NCBI RefSeq assembly: GCF_029854195.1
Contig: NZ_CP122960.1
Location: 2,424,001-2,488,000 of the forward strand
Origin: Amylibacter sp. IMCC11727
GTDB taxonomy: Bacteria; Pseudomonadota; Alphaproteobacteria; Rhodobacterales; Rhodobacteraceae
Length of the DNA stretch: 64,000 nt
Direction of reading: 5' to 3'
In this document: positions 1 through 8,222 of the stretch, in pieces
Layout: the number at the start of each line of letters is the position of its first letter
Position numbering within the stretch: the stretch's first letter is position 1
Notes under the pieces: model-generated
Told to the model about the DNA's origin: nothing
Seen by the model: the letters and a program-made list of their open reading frames with translations, nothing else
Database searches by the model: none
Program-made: the position numbers and the translations under genes

Positions 1-1
1 G

Positions 2-280
2 GAACGCATCAGCGCAGAACTGCTGAACGCAGGCCGTGCCGCCGATGAACCTTGCGCTGTTGTCACGTCCGCCACCACACCTGATCAACAGGTGCTTGAA
101 ACCACCCTTGGCAACATGGTTGCAGATATCGAAACCGCGGGCCTCACCCCGCCAGCCATCGTCTGCATCGGCAAATCCGTCCTCATGCGCCAAGCCCTCG
201 ACTGGGCCGCAATGGCCAAAGGCCAAGCCCCGCGCAACACAGACCCTCTGGGACGAGGCCGCCCCGCAGAATCCGCTTAA
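2..280 (+). CDS. cobA: Uroporphyrinogen-III C-methyltransferase, 3' part
   Basis: The frame is open from the window edge to a TAA at 278-280, giving about 92 C-terminal residues. Phrases such as ATTPDQQV, TLGNMV and GLTPPAIVCIG match the end of SUMT/CobA enzymes, which use SAM to methylate uroporphyrinogen III at C2 and C7, making precorrin-2 for cobalamin and siroheme. The SAM-binding N-terminal part lies outside the window. The stop is followed at once by the ATG of cobB, which supports a shared cobalamin transcript. The family call is firm; only the length is unknown. Confidence 0.88.
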   Translation, partial: ERISAELLNAGRAADEPCAVVTSATTPDQQVLETTLGNMVADIETAGLTPPAIVCIGKSVLMRQALDWAAMAKGQAPRNTDPLGRGRPAESA

Positions 281-1540
281 ATGGCAGGTCTTATCCTCTC
301 GGCTCCGGGGTCCGCCAGCGGCAAAACCACTCTTACCCTCGGCCTCCTGCGCGCCCTCAAAAATCGCGGCACGCCAATCCGCTCCGCCAAATCTGGCCCC
401 GATTACATCGACCCGCGCTTCCACGCAGCAGCAAGCGGCGCTGAATGTCTCAACCTCGATGCTTGGGCGATGGATTCCGACACCATCCGCCACCTCGCCG
501 CGGGCCCCGAACCGCTCTTGATCGAAGGCGCCATGGGCCTCTTCGACGGCGCGCCACCCCGTGGCAAAGGCGCGACAGCGGACCTCGCGCGCACGCTCAA
601 TCTTCCCGTTGTCCTCATTCTCGACGTCAGCCATCAGGCCCAATCCGCCGCCGCCATTGCCCACGGGTTCGCAACTCTTGATCCCAGCATTAAAATTGCA
701 GGCCTGATCCTGAACAAAGTCGGCTCTCCGCGCCACGACCGCATGGTGCGCACCGCGCTCGAACCGCTCGCCATCCCCATCCTTGGCTCCATCCTGCGCC
801 AGCCAAACCTGCAAACACCCTCCCGTCACCTCGGCCTAATCCAAGCGTCAGAGCATCCAGACCTCAACGCCTTCCTAAACCAAGCCGCTGATATCGCAGA
901 ACAAAACATCGACATCGACGCGCTCCTCGCACTCGCCACCGATCAAACCGCGCCAGCAAATCTAGCCACGATCCTCCCCCCACCCGCGCAGCGCATCTCC
1001 GTCGCGTCTGACACCGCCTTCGCCTTCGCCTACCCGCACTTGCTCCAAGGCTGGCATGCCATGGGCGCAGAAATCCAAACCTTCAGCCCATTGGCAGACC
1101 AAGCCCCTCCTGATTGCGACCTCGTCTTCCTCCCCGGCGGCTACCCCGAACTCCACGCAGGAAAACTCGCCAGTAATTCCACTTTCCTAAACGCTCTACG
1201 CTGCGCCCCCGCCGCCTACGGCGAATGCGGCGGCTACATGACATTGGGCGAAACCCTGATCGACGCGGATGGCACCGCACACAAAATGGCAGGCCTCCTG
1301 CCGCTCGAAACCAGCTTCGCCAAGCGCAAACTCCACCTCGGCTACCGCAACCTTACCCCTCAAGGGGGCCCCTGGAACACACCACTAAAGGCACACGAAT
1401 TCCACTACGCCACCACGCTCAAAGCAGACGGCAATCCCCTGTTCCAAGCCACAGATGCAGAAGCCACCGCCCTCCCCGACATGGGCCTGCAAAACGGCAA
1501 AATCACAGGTTCCTTTGCTCATGTGATAGCGCCTGCGTAA
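281..1540 (+). CDS. cobB: Cobyrinate a,c-diamide synthase (CobB/CbiA)
   Basis: A 419-residue protein with the CobB/CbiA layout. The N-terminal synthetase domain has a P-loop, GSASGKTT, at residues 10-17. The C-terminal class I glutamine amidotransferase domain carries FLPGGYPE and the nucleophile Cys316 in GECGGYM. The enzyme uses ATP and glutamine to amidate the a and c carboxylates of (hydrogenobyrinic or) cobyrinic acid in the cytoplasm. The ATG directly abuts the cobA stop, so the two are probably co-translated. In aerobic Rhodobacteraceae the substrate is usually hydrogenobyrinic acid; that point is from family knowledge. Confidence 0.94.
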   Translation: MAGLILSAPGSASGKTTLTLGLLRALKNRGTPIRSAKSGPDYIDPRFHAAASGAECLNLDAWAMDSDTIRHLAAGPEPLLIEGAMGLFDGAPPRGKGATADLARTLNLPVVLILDVSHQAQSAAAIAHGFATLDPSIKIAGLILNKVGSPRHDRMVRTALEPLAIPILGSILRQPNLQTPSRHLGLIQASEHPDLNAFLNQAADIAEQNIDIDALLALATDQTAPANLATILPPPAQRISVASDTAFAFAYPHLLQGWHAMGAEIQTFSPLADQAPPDCDLVFLPGGYPELHAGKLASNSTFLNALRCAPAAYGECGGYMTLGETLIDADGTAHKMAGLLPLETSFAKRKLHLGYRNLTPQGGPWNTPLKAHEFHYATTLKADGNPLFQATDAEATALPDMGLQNGKITGSFAHVIAPA

Positions 1541-1552
1541 AATACGAACAGG

Positions 1553-2158
1553 TTACTCGGCAGCTTCCTTTACCTTCTGCCGCGCCTCAAACTGTTCCCA
1601 GATGTGCATCCGCCCATTCTGCCGTGCATCTGCCAACCACAGCTTCCTGCGCACACCTTTGGGCTCCAGTTTATGATACACGCCGCCCGAAAATTTCGGC
1701 CAATCAATGGCGTTCCCCGTTTTCACCATTTCAGCCGAAATATCCCGACCATCTTCCAAATAACACAGCGCAACCGTGCGCCCATAGCGGTCTATCTCAG
1801 TGACTTCCGCGCGTATTTTTTGGCCTTTGCACATGTGAATCAAAGCCCATTTTGCCTTTTGCCCATAAGGATGGTTCAACTCGGGCGCATCGATCCCATA
1901 CAATCGGACCTGCGTTTTGTTAATAACAAGACTGTCCCCATCCGTAATCCGCGCATACCCTTCTAAAATCTGTGGTAGAACCAAAGGCGTTGCACTTTGT
2001 GCGTCAAACACCTTCCGTTTGACGGACTTTCGATACTGAGGGTTCGGTCTGAATTTGGGCGGAATACGCCGATTGCTGCGTCCTTTGTCCCGATGCGAAT
2101 TCCATACAACAACGGCAAGAACGACGAGGCACAAAAACAAAAATATTAGTATTTCCAA
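1553..2158 (-). CDS. Thermonuclease-family (SNase-like) protein, membrane-anchored
   Basis: A 201-residue protein. Residues 2-18 are a strongly hydrophobic anchor or signal, followed by a basic linker. From about residue 66 there is a staphylococcal-nuclease fold: ITDGDSL, then VRLYGIDAPEL (Arg85, Asp90) and RYGRTVA (Arg127), which correspond to conserved SNase active-site positions. It is probably a calcium-dependent nuclease acting outside the cytoplasm. The start is a TTG: the sequence AAAGGG lies 7 bases before it, and no in-frame ATG keeps the anchor. It ends 13 bases from the convergent cobB stop. Confidence 0.83.
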   Translation of the reverse strand: MEILIFLFLCLVVLAVVVWNSHRDKGRSNRRIPPKFRPNPQYRKSVKRKVFDAQSATPLVLPQILEGYARITDGDSLVINKTQVRLYGIDAPELNHPYGQKAKWALIHMCKGQKIRAEVTEIDRYGRTVALCYLEDGRDISAEMVKTGNAIDWPKFSGGVYHKLEPKGVRRKLWLADARQNGRMHIWEQFEARQKVKEAAE

Positions 2159-2257
2159 TAATAAACCCTTTAAAATTAATTACTTAAAACCAATGCAGCA
2201 ATCAACCTATAATTGATTCCACTTTTCTTAACAAACACGCTCGCCGACGAACACCCC

Positions 2258-2929
2258 CTAACTCAGCCGTTCCCGAATATCCTGCAACGTTTCTACTTGC
2301 CGCCCTTCGCCGTCAAAATTTCCGTCCAAAAACCATATTTCAAACGCTTTTCTACACAAAGCCCAGTCCTCTTTCAGAATTGAAAACCACGCGATATCCC
2401 GTTGCCACCCCTTCACAACGGCCGCATTTCGCCATGTGCCTTCATGCGTAAACCCAAGGTTCAACGCCGCGCGAAACGATGCTTCATTTTGCGCCTGACA
2501 CCGCCAAACCAGCCGCTCATATTCCAGCGCATCCATTCCGTAACACATCAGCAGAAAGATCGCCTCGCGCCCCATGCGTGTGCCTTGCAGTTCGGGCGAA
2601 AACCAAATGCTGCCGATCTCAAACGCACCGTCCTCAGGATAAACATCACACATAGAAAGCCAGCCCATCGCGGTGCCCTCTGGCCCCAGTACGGCCCAAA
2701 ACGGCTGATCTGAACGGGTGGACAAATCCTCAATCAAACGGCGCAGCGCGTCTTGATCGTCAAACGGCCCATACCGCAGATAAGTAAAACTCTGCGGCGC
2801 ACGCGACACCACCGCCCACAAATCCTCCAGATGCGTCTGCCCTAGGGGTTCTAGGGTCACTGTGCGACCCGATATCTGCTTTTTTTCAGGAAATGCCCAA
2901 TGAGCCCTGTCTATTTGCCGTCCCAACAC
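2258..2929 (-). CDS. GNAT-family N-acetyltransferase (RimJ/RimL type)
   Basis: A 223-residue protein with the RimJ/RimL-like GNAT pattern: VTLEPLGQTHLEDLW near the N-terminus, then IGSIWFSPELQGTRMGREAIFLLM, the acetyl-CoA loop region, then RLVWRCQAQNEASFRAALNLGFTHEG. It should transfer an acetyl group from acetyl-CoA to an amine, either a protein N-terminus or a small molecule; the substrate cannot be told. The likely start is GTG at 2929, behind a GGGGAG-like ribosome site. The C-terminal 40 residues after the GNAT core are not recognisable. Confidence 0.85.
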   Translation of the reverse strand: MLGRQIDRAHWAFPEKKQISGRTVTLEPLGQTHLEDLWAVVSRAPQSFTYLRYGPFDDQDALRRLIEDLSTRSDQPFWAVLGPEGTAMGWLSMCDVYPEDGAFEIGSIWFSPELQGTRMGREAIFLLMCYGMDALEYERLVWRCQAQNEASFRAALNLGFTHEGTWRNAAVVKGWQRDIAWFSILKEDWALCRKAFEIWFLDGNFDGEGRQVETLQDIRERLS

Positions 2930-2990
2930 CGTATCAAACTCCCCTTTGGCCCGTCACCTAACCGTGGCCTTCGGCCAACCACAACCCCTG

Positions 2991-3013
2991 CTTTCTTCTG
3001 GCCATAAATATCC
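2991..3013. repeat. Dispersed intergenic motif, copy A
   Basis: A thymine-rich stretch followed by ATAAATATCC, lying in the short gap before the MFS gene. It resembles five other intergenic copies in this window (near 11631, 27891, 36513, 39317 and 55069). Function is unknown. Confidence 0.5.
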
Positions 3014-3075
3014 ATATTCAAACGACGCAACATTCCCCTTGCCCTTGCCCCCCTATCCCCACTACCGATGGACCT

Positions 3076-4296
3076 ATGACCCAAGCCGCCAATATGTCCC
3101 AAGACCAGATTGCAGAACGCAACGTCTTGATCCTCATCATCGCCCAAGCTGTGCTTGGCGCGCAGATGCCGCTCCTCTTTACCTTTTCAGGGCTTGCAGG
3201 CCAGCAGCTTGCGTCAAACATCTGCTTTGCCACCCTACCGATATCGCTCATCGTGTTCGGCTCCATGACAACCGCCCCTTGGCTTTCGTCCTTTATGCAG
3301 AAATTTGGCCGCACCAAAGGTTTCATGCTCGGCGCCGCGGGCGGGGCCATTGGCGCAATCCTGTCCGCCTTGGCCATTTACACCAGCTCCTTTCCCCTCT
3401 TGCTGATCGGGTCCTATTTCACAGGCATCTACATGTCTGCGCACGGGTTTTACCGCTTTGCTGCTTCAGACGCCGCATCAGATGATTTCCGCCCCAAAGC
3501 CATCTCTTATGTCATGGCTGCGGGTCTCGCCTCTGCCATCATCGGCCCGCAACTTGGCTCGGCAATGTTTGATGCCATGGTGATCCCTTTCATGGGCGTT
3601 TACGCCGCCGCCTTTGCGCTGAACTGCTTGGGCTTTGTACTGTTCCCATTTCTTATCTCAGGCACTGCCAAACACGCCAAAGCAGCCCCCTATACAGGTC
3701 GCACGCGCATTGAACTGCTCAAATCCCCTCGTATCGCCACTTCAATGATCTGTGCCATGGTCGCCTATTCCTTGATGAACCTTGTGATGACATCCACGCC
3801 CCTCGCTGTTGTGGGCTGTGGTTTTGCAACCGAAACGGCGGGCCATATCGTGACAGCGCATGTGCTGGCCATGTTCGCACCCAGCTTTTTCACAGGCCAC
3901 ATCATCGCGCGTTTCGGCGTAGAACGGGTTGTGGGGGCTGGCCTCTTTATCCTGATGGGTGCAGGCATTGTTGCGCTCGCAGGCGTACAGCTCTCCAACT
4001 TCTATATCGCGCTGATCCTCTTGGGCTTCGGTTGGAACTTTGGCTTTATCGGTTCCACGGCTATGCTCGCCACCGCCCACACCGCTCAAGAGCGCGGCCC
4101 AGCCCAAGGCATGAACGATTTCCTTGTCTTTGGCCTTGTGACCGTAGCATCATTGGCCTCTGGTGGTTTGATGAACTGCTCTGGTGGCAACCCTGTTGAA
4201 GGCTGGAACGCCGTCAATTACGCCATGATCCCATTCCTCGCTCTCGCGTTCGGCTCCCTGATTTGGCTGTCGATGATCACACGCAAAAACGCGTAA
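3076..4296 (+). CDS. MFS transporter
   Basis: A 406-residue, very hydrophobic protein with about 12 membrane spans and the charged loop between spans 2 and 3 (QKFGRTKGFML) that resembles MFS motif A. It is expected to be an inner-membrane secondary carrier. Closest resemblance is to the uncharacterised YNFM/drug-resistance type carriers of Rhodobacterales; the substrate cannot be inferred. Its TAA overlaps the ATG of the next gene by one base (TAATG), so the two are translationally coupled. Confidence 0.85.
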   Translation: MTQAANMSQDQIAERNVLILIIAQAVLGAQMPLLFTFSGLAGQQLASNICFATLPISLIVFGSMTTAPWLSSFMQKFGRTKGFMLGAAGGAIGAILSALAIYTSSFPLLLIGSYFTGIYMSAHGFYRFAASDAASDDFRPKAISYVMAAGLASAIIGPQLGSAMFDAMVIPFMGVYAAAFALNCLGFVLFPFLISGTAKHAKAAPYTGRTRIELLKSPRIATSMICAMVAYSLMNLVMTSTPLAVVGCGFATETAGHIVTAHVLAMFAPSFFTGHIIARFGVERVVGAGLFILMGAGIVALAGVQLSNFYIALILLGFGWNFGFIGSTAMLATAHTAQERGPAQGMNDFLVFGLVTVASLASGGLMNCSGGNPVEGWNAVNYAMIPFLALAFGSLIWLSMITRKNA

Positions 4297-5003
4297 TGTT
4301 CTGGAAGTCGGAATTCATCTCTGAAGACCTCGCATTGTGGGTGTTTGACAACTACGCCTGGGCCATTGATCACCACAACCCGCGTTATTGGCTAAATCCA
4401 GACAGCCTCGTGCGCCCCACCAAACAGTATTTCAAAGCAAAAGGCGGCGGCGATCATGCTTCTGCCTTGGGCGTGTTTAACGACATCAAACGCCTGCTTG
4501 GCATGTCGAAAAAACGCATCGCCCTAGAACCAATCCCCCAGTTGCCCGAAAATATCGGCCACGAATACGGCCAAACCAGCATGATCGCTGGCCAGTATTT
4601 CCCCGACGAATTCAACCCTCTGATCACCTACAACCCACGCATCATGCGCCAACCTATCAACTTTATCGCAACCCTTGCCCATGAATTGATGCACGCCAAA
4701 CTTGATCCCGTGGCAGATCAGCTCCCTGGGGGCTGGGACGCACATGAACTGGCCACAGACCTGCATTGCATCATTCACGGATTTGGTCTCATCCAATTGC
4801 AAGGGGCAGCAGATGCGGGATGGGCAGGCTATATGACTCAACCCACCCGCGCTTTTGCAACCGCCATTTTCGCAAAATTGACAGGCAGCGAAGCCCATAT
4901 TGCCGCCGCACTCACTGGCCGCGAAGCAAAGCTGATGAAAAAAGCATTCAAAGCATTAAAGGATTGGGACGAAGAATTTTGCGCCCTGCGCGCCAAACTA
5001 TAG
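4296..5003 (+). CDS. Uncharacterised protein with HExxH metalloprotease-like motif
   Basis: A 235-residue soluble protein that I cannot assign to a named family. It has HELMH at residues 129-133 followed about 16 residues later by a second AHELATD, which is compatible with a zincin-type zinc site whose third ligand is downstream. There is no signal peptide, so it probably acts in the cytoplasm. The start is the ATG at 4296 that overlaps the MFS stop; a GTG-like start further upstream would lie inside the MFS gene. Coupling to a carrier suggests the two act together, but the role is unknown. Confidence 0.72.
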   Translation: MFWKSEFISEDLALWVFDNYAWAIDHHNPRYWLNPDSLVRPTKQYFKAKGGGDHASALGVFNDIKRLLGMSKKRIALEPIPQLPENIGHEYGQTSMIAGQYFPDEFNPLITYNPRIMRQPINFIATLAHELMHAKLDPVADQLPGGWDAHELATDLHCIIHGFGLIQLQGAADAGWAGYMTQPTRAFATAIFAKLTGSEAHIAAALTGREAKLMKKAFKALKDWDEEFCALRAKL

Positions 5004-5068
5004 CCTTTCGCGTTAACCCTGACTCACTTGGTGGTGGTTAAGAGACCTGTAAGTACCTAAGATCTAAT

Positions 5069-5084
5069 GCCTTTCGCCAAAGGC
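5069..5084. terminator. Short hairpin between convergent genes
   Basis: A perfect 6-bp stem, GCCTTT-CGCC-AAAGGC, lies in the gap between the convergent genes ending at 5003 and 5121. No T-run follows directly, so it is only a candidate terminator. Confidence 0.35.
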
Positions 5085-5120
5085 TGATGCCTCAGGTTTT
5101 TCATGGAACGCTTTAACCGC

Positions 5121-5906
5121 TTAAAAACCGCCCATCAGCGCCAGTCGCATCAAACGCAGCTTCTTGCCCGCCTCTGATCCACCAAGCAAGCCCGCCCCAA
5201 CCAATGCAGGATTATTGACCGCTTGCTTTAACACCCCACGCGCAAACCACTCCGCCCGCAGCGCAGCCCGCGCGGGTCTTGGTATCTTGCGCAAATCCTG
5301 ACGGGCGGCATCCGCCCGCGCCAATCCAGCCTCTGCCAGCGTTTTCACACCTGCCTGCGTGCCATCTACCAACGGGTATCGGTCCGCTTCTTCTAATGCA
5401 GGAACCGCCATCAACAAACGCGCCACCGCACACCCCGCGCCATAGTCATAAGCGGCTTCGCTTTCGCCTCCCGACACCGCAACGGCCAACCCCATCAGCC
5501 CACCACCCGTGGCGTCCAGATATTGCTTCAATGCGGCATCATTGGCGTGCGGCTCTTTATAAATGTCCCACTGTCGAGCTTGGATCACCCCGTCGAGCCA
5601 GTCGCGCCGCAATCCCTGCGCACGCACCAATTCTGCCAGAGGCGTCACCACCTGATGGCGCCGCACTTCCCCGCCGTCAAAGATTTCCTCCACCGCATCA
5701 AGCCACCATTGCAACCGCATCTCTGCAATCATCGGCTCAGCCGTCACCCAAGGCGCCCGCGACACTTCAACGTTGAACGCATACAATACCATCAACGCAT
5801 CACGTACCGCGCCACTGGCCGTCATAGCACTTAGAAAACGGTCAGGATCGCTTGTGCGCACTGTTTCTGCGCACAACGCAATATCCTCGCTGGGGTCATT
5901 TTGCAT
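5121..5906 (-). CDS. Squalene/phytoene synthase-family protein, NDUFAF6-like
   Basis: A 261-residue protein of the all-alpha isoprenoid synthase fold. The segment LYAFNVEVSRA...MRLQWWLDAVEEI matches the alphaproteobacterial relatives of human NDUFAF6, a complex I assembly factor. The aspartate-rich DxxxD motifs needed by true squalene and phytoene synthases are not seen where expected (FNVEVSR stands in the first). It is therefore more likely an assembly factor or other non-catalytic homologue than a carotenoid enzyme, and no other carotenoid genes are near. Its ATG immediately follows the TAA of the upstream hydrolase gene, indicating an operon. Confidence 0.8.
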   Translation of the reverse strand: MQNDPSEDIALCAETVRTSDPDRFLSAMTASGAVRDALMVLYAFNVEVSRAPWVTAEPMIAEMRLQWWLDAVEEIFDGGEVRRHQVVTPLAELVRAQGLRRDWLDGVIQARQWDIYKEPHANDAALKQYLDATGGGLMGLAVAVSGGESEAAYDYGAGCAVARLLMAVPALEEADRYPLVDGTQAGVKTLAEAGLARADAARQDLRKIPRPARAALRAEWFARGVLKQAVNNPALVGAGLLGGSEAGKKLRLMRLALMGGF

Positions 5907-6869
5907 TTAGAACTCATTCACGAAGTCTACCATCAAGGCCGCAGCCTCTTCGTTCAAAAACACATCCAAATGCGAAACACCATCCAAAATGTGATAGGTG
6001 CCTTTGTCCGTTGCCGCAGTCATGGCGGTTTCAAACGCCTCTGCCAGAAACGCTTCGTCGTCACGCCCGACAATCAATTGGAACTTTGGCAATTTGCTCA
6101 CATCAGCCAGATAATCAGATCGCGGCCCATAGGACGTATTCAACCGAAACGAATAGGCCTGCGTCATGGTTTCGGCCAGCGGCCCTTCTGGCAAATTAAA
6201 CTCCATCACGGTCATACCATTGGCCGCCGTAATCCCCACACCGTTCAGCATCGACAGCCCGATAAACCGCCGCACCAATGGCTGCGCCCAGCCCCCTGCA
6301 TCTGTGCGCGACGTCGGTGCATCATGCTTCAAAAATGGCGCGATCAAAACGGCTCCGTCAAGCATGTCTCCATGTGCGCCGCCCGCAAATCGAATGGTCA
6401 ATCCACCCCCCGACGAATGCCCAACCATGATGACCTCTTGCCCATCTTCTTGATACGCAGTGATCAATTCGGCCAGGTCATCTTCCATCTGACCGATATA
6501 TTGCACATCTCCCCTCGGCCCTTCGGTCAGCCCGTGACCGCGCAAATCTGGCAGCACAACCTTGGCCCCGCCAGCTGCAAATTGCTCTGCCAACCAGTTA
6601 TACCCAGAACCATGTCCCCCTGATCCATGAACCACGACAACCAACGGGCCATCCCCCTCAAACAGGCGCACCGCCATGCGCGTACTGTCCGACAAGGTAA
6701 AAAACTCAGGTTCAACCGGCGGCGTTTTCAAAACCATCCGATCAAAATGCAACCCATCTCCATCAACCTTACCCGCAGGCCATTGTGACAGGATCAACCC
6801 CACTGCAATCACCAGATAAATCCCCGCAGAAATCGCTGCGAACCGTACAATTTTCTTAATAAATCCCAT
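5907..6869 (-). CDS. Alpha/beta hydrolase (monoglyceride lipase-like)
   Basis: A 320-residue serine hydrolase. An N-terminal membrane segment (about residues 8-30) is followed by VVHGSGGHGSG (oxyanion region), DLRGHGLTEGPRG, the nucleophile elbow GHSSGGG (Ser152) and a C-terminal GVSHLDVF carrying the probable histidine. It resembles lysophospholipase/monoglyceride lipases, probably bound to the membrane. I chose the ATG at 6869, which has GAGGAA 7 bases upstream and lies 4 bases after the stop of the HTH gene; a longer reading from 6902 would overlap that gene. Confidence 0.85.
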   Translation of the reverse strand: MGFIKKIVRFAAISAGIYLVIAVGLILSQWPAGKVDGDGLHFDRMVLKTPPVEPEFFTLSDSTRMAVRLFEGDGPLVVVVHGSGGHGSGYNWLAEQFAAGGAKVVLPDLRGHGLTEGPRGDVQYIGQMEDDLAELITAYQEDGQEVIMVGHSSGGGLTIRFAGGAHGDMLDGAVLIAPFLKHDAPTSRTDAGGWAQPLVRRFIGLSMLNGVGITAANGMTVMEFNLPEGPLAETMTQAYSFRLNTSYGPRSDYLADVSKLPKFQLIVGRDDEAFLAEAFETAMTAATDKGTYHILDGVSHLDVFLNEEAAALMVDFVNEF

Positions 6870-6873
6870 CGGA

Positions 6874-7080
6874 TTATTCCTCTTCCAATTCAAAAACATC
6901 ATGCACAGACACCTTTAAAACCGCCGCAATTTGCAGGGCCAAAACTGTACTTGGCACAAAAACTCTATTCTCAATCGTGTTGATGGTCTTACGCGATACA
7001 CCCACCGCTGCCGCCAATTGCGCCTGTGTCATCCCCGCGTCACTGCGCAGCTGTTTCAAATGATTACGCAGCCCCCCCAT
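6874..7080 (-). CDS. Small XRE-type helix-turn-helix regulator
   Basis: A 68-residue protein that is almost entirely one HTH_3 domain: RNHLKQLRSDAGMTQAQLAAAVGVSRKTINTIENR, with the recognition helix at VSRKTINTIE. It resembles the YozG/Cro-like one-domain repressors that are often paired with a small membrane protein. Its ATG overlaps the stop of the membrane-protein gene (TAATG). It could autoregulate the operon through the palindromes at 7808-7858, but this is inference. Confidence 0.88.
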   Translation of the reverse strand: MGGLRNHLKQLRSDAGMTQAQLAAAVGVSRKTINTIENRVFVPSTVLALQIAAVLKVSVHDVFELEEE

Positions 7081-7481
7081 TACAGCCCCCGCAATGTTGA
7101 AACCGCAAAGGTCAGCAAATACGCCGCCGCCATCAATGTACCCATCGCAGCAAACGCCACGTCAAACGTGGTCCATCCGGCTATCAGAAACGGGGCAAAT
7201 GCGGGGTACATGAAAATACCAACCCAAAACCCAACCTTCACTGCACCATTCATTTCCGCAACAAACATTTCATCAGACGCCGCCTTGCGCGAGTCCGATC
7301 CCGCTTGCCAAAATGCCAGATAAATCGCCACCATAGCGGCAATACCCGCCACCCCTGGAATATATTGTGGCATCGGATCAGGGCGCCCCATCACAACGGC
7401 CAAAACGCCATAAGCAAGACACACAACCCCCGCAAACCCCATCAAAATACCACGCAACCGCACCAAACCTTCACCGTTCAT
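7080..7481 (-). CDS. Small four-span membrane protein of unknown function
   Basis: A 133-residue protein with about four hydrophobic segments (residues 12-32, 42-60, 84-100, 105-128) and a short charged loop DSRKAASDEMF. Small membrane proteins of this size next to one-domain XRE regulators are common, but no activity is established that I can name. It starts at the ATG (7481) overlapping the SMR gene stop as ATGA and ends overlapping the HTH start, so three genes form a tight operon. Confidence 0.75.
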   Translation of the reverse strand: MNGEGLVRLRGILMGFAGVVCLAYGVLAVVMGRPDPMPQYIPGVAGIAAMVAIYLAFWQAGSDSRKAASDEMFVAEMNGAVKVGFWVGIFMYPAFAPFLIAGWTTFDVAFAAMGTLMAAAYLLTFAVSTLRGL

Positions 7482-7792
7482 GATGCCACCTTCAATCCTA
7501 CGATCCCCGCAACGATCAGCGTAACGCTGCCCACCCGCAACAGGCTGGCAGGCTCGTTGAACCAGATCACGCCAAAAACAAACGTCCCGACCGCGCCAAT
7601 GCCGACCCAAACAGGATAAGCCGTGCCCAAAGGCAGTGATTTCATGGCATACGCCAGCAACCAAAACCCTAAAAACGCTGTGACCCCCGTTAAGATGCTG
7701 GGCCCGACCTTTGTGAACCCCGCGCTCTCCTTCATTGCGCTGGCCCAAACCACCTCCAAAGCACCCGAGACAAATAAAACAAACCACGCCAT
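7478..7792 (-). CDS. SMR-family transporter, Gdx/SugE subtype
   Basis: A 104-residue four-helix protein of the small multidrug resistance family. The essential membrane glutamate is Glu13 in GALEVVWASAMK, and the W-x(3)-MK pattern plus GTAYPVWVGIGAVGT favour the Gdx (SugE) guanidinium-exporter branch over the EmrE drug-exporter branch. It works as an antiparallel dimer exchanging guanidinium or small quaternary ammonium ions for protons. It is the first gene of an operon with a membrane protein and an XRE regulator. I do not see a guanidine riboswitch upstream; instead there are two palindromes. Confidence 0.87.
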   Translation of the reverse strand: MAWFVLFVSGALEVVWASAMKESAGFTKVGPSILTGVTAFLGFWLLAYAMKSLPLGTAYPVWVGIGAVGTFVFGVIWFNEPASLLRVGSVTLIVAGIVGLKVAS

Positions 7793-7807
7793 CTGCGTTC
7801 CTTTCGT

Positions 7808-7823
7808 GTAACCTATGGGTTAC
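7808..7823. promoter_or_regulatory. Candidate operator, proximal copy
   Basis: GTAACC-TATG-GGTTAC, a perfect 6-bp palindrome, lies 15 bases upstream of the SMR gene start. With the second copy at 7843-7858 it fits the consensus GTAAC-N6-GTTAC. Confidence 0.55.
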
Positions 7824-7842
7824 TAAGTGTCAGATTAGAAAA

Positions 7843-7858
7843 GTAACGTCAAGGTTAC
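7843..7858. promoter_or_regulatory. Candidate operator, distal copy, overlapping a -35-like TTGACG
   Basis: GTAAC-GTCAAG-GTTAC, the second copy of the palindrome, lies 35 bases from the first (centre to centre). Read on the minus strand it contains TTGACG, a plausible -35 element for the SMR operon, so a bound regulator would cover the promoter. Confidence 0.5.
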
Positions 7859-7964
7859 ATCTAAATTTTCTGCAAACCCCACTCACGCAATCGCGATCAG
7901 ACGTGTGTACCCATTCAACGGCGCCGCTTTACGTTTCTGGACAACACAGAAAAGGAGAACACGC

Positions 7965-8192
7965 ATGAAAACCTTTTTCATGACAACAGCCACAACAATC
8001 CTGATCGCAACAGGCGCGATGGCAAACACAACCATTGATCGGGTCGAACTTGAATTGATCCGCTCTGGACAGATTGAACTGGCCGGACAATACGACAGCT
8101 TGTCAGAGAATGAAAAACGCAAGCTGGTGAACAATTCCGACCCATGGGTACGCCAAGCAACACGCGAATGGATTAAGAGCCTGTACGACTAA
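7965..8192 (+). CDS. Small secreted protein of unknown function
   Basis: A 75-residue protein. The start is the ATG at 7965, preceded by AAGGAGA; a longer reading from 7905 has no comparable site. Residues 1-20 form a signal peptide with a likely cleavage after AMA. The mature part is about 55 residues, helical and charged (LELIRSGQIELAGQYDSLSENEKRKLV), with no cysteines. I do not recognise the family. A hairpin terminator follows at 8223. Confidence 0.65.
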   Translation: MKTFFMTTATTILIATGAMANTTIDRVELELIRSGQIELAGQYDSLSENEKRKLVNNSDPWVRQATREWIKSLYD

Positions 8193-8222
8193 ATCCTACC
8201 AAAATAAGACGACACCGCCAAA

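Noticed and set aside
36..521. 161-codon ORF over the cobA-cobB junction
   Set aside because: Overlaps two recognised genes in other frames and is low-complexity Pro/Ser/Arg sequence.
5121..5906. Carotenoid (phytoene) synthase
   Set aside because: Lacks the Asp-rich motifs and has no crt neighbours; the NDUFAF6-like pattern fits better.
7793..7904. Guanidine riboswitch upstream of the Gdx-type gene
   Set aside because: No ykkC-type fold or paired ACGR loops; the two palindromes are better explained as DNA sites, since the conserved part is the arms and not the loops.
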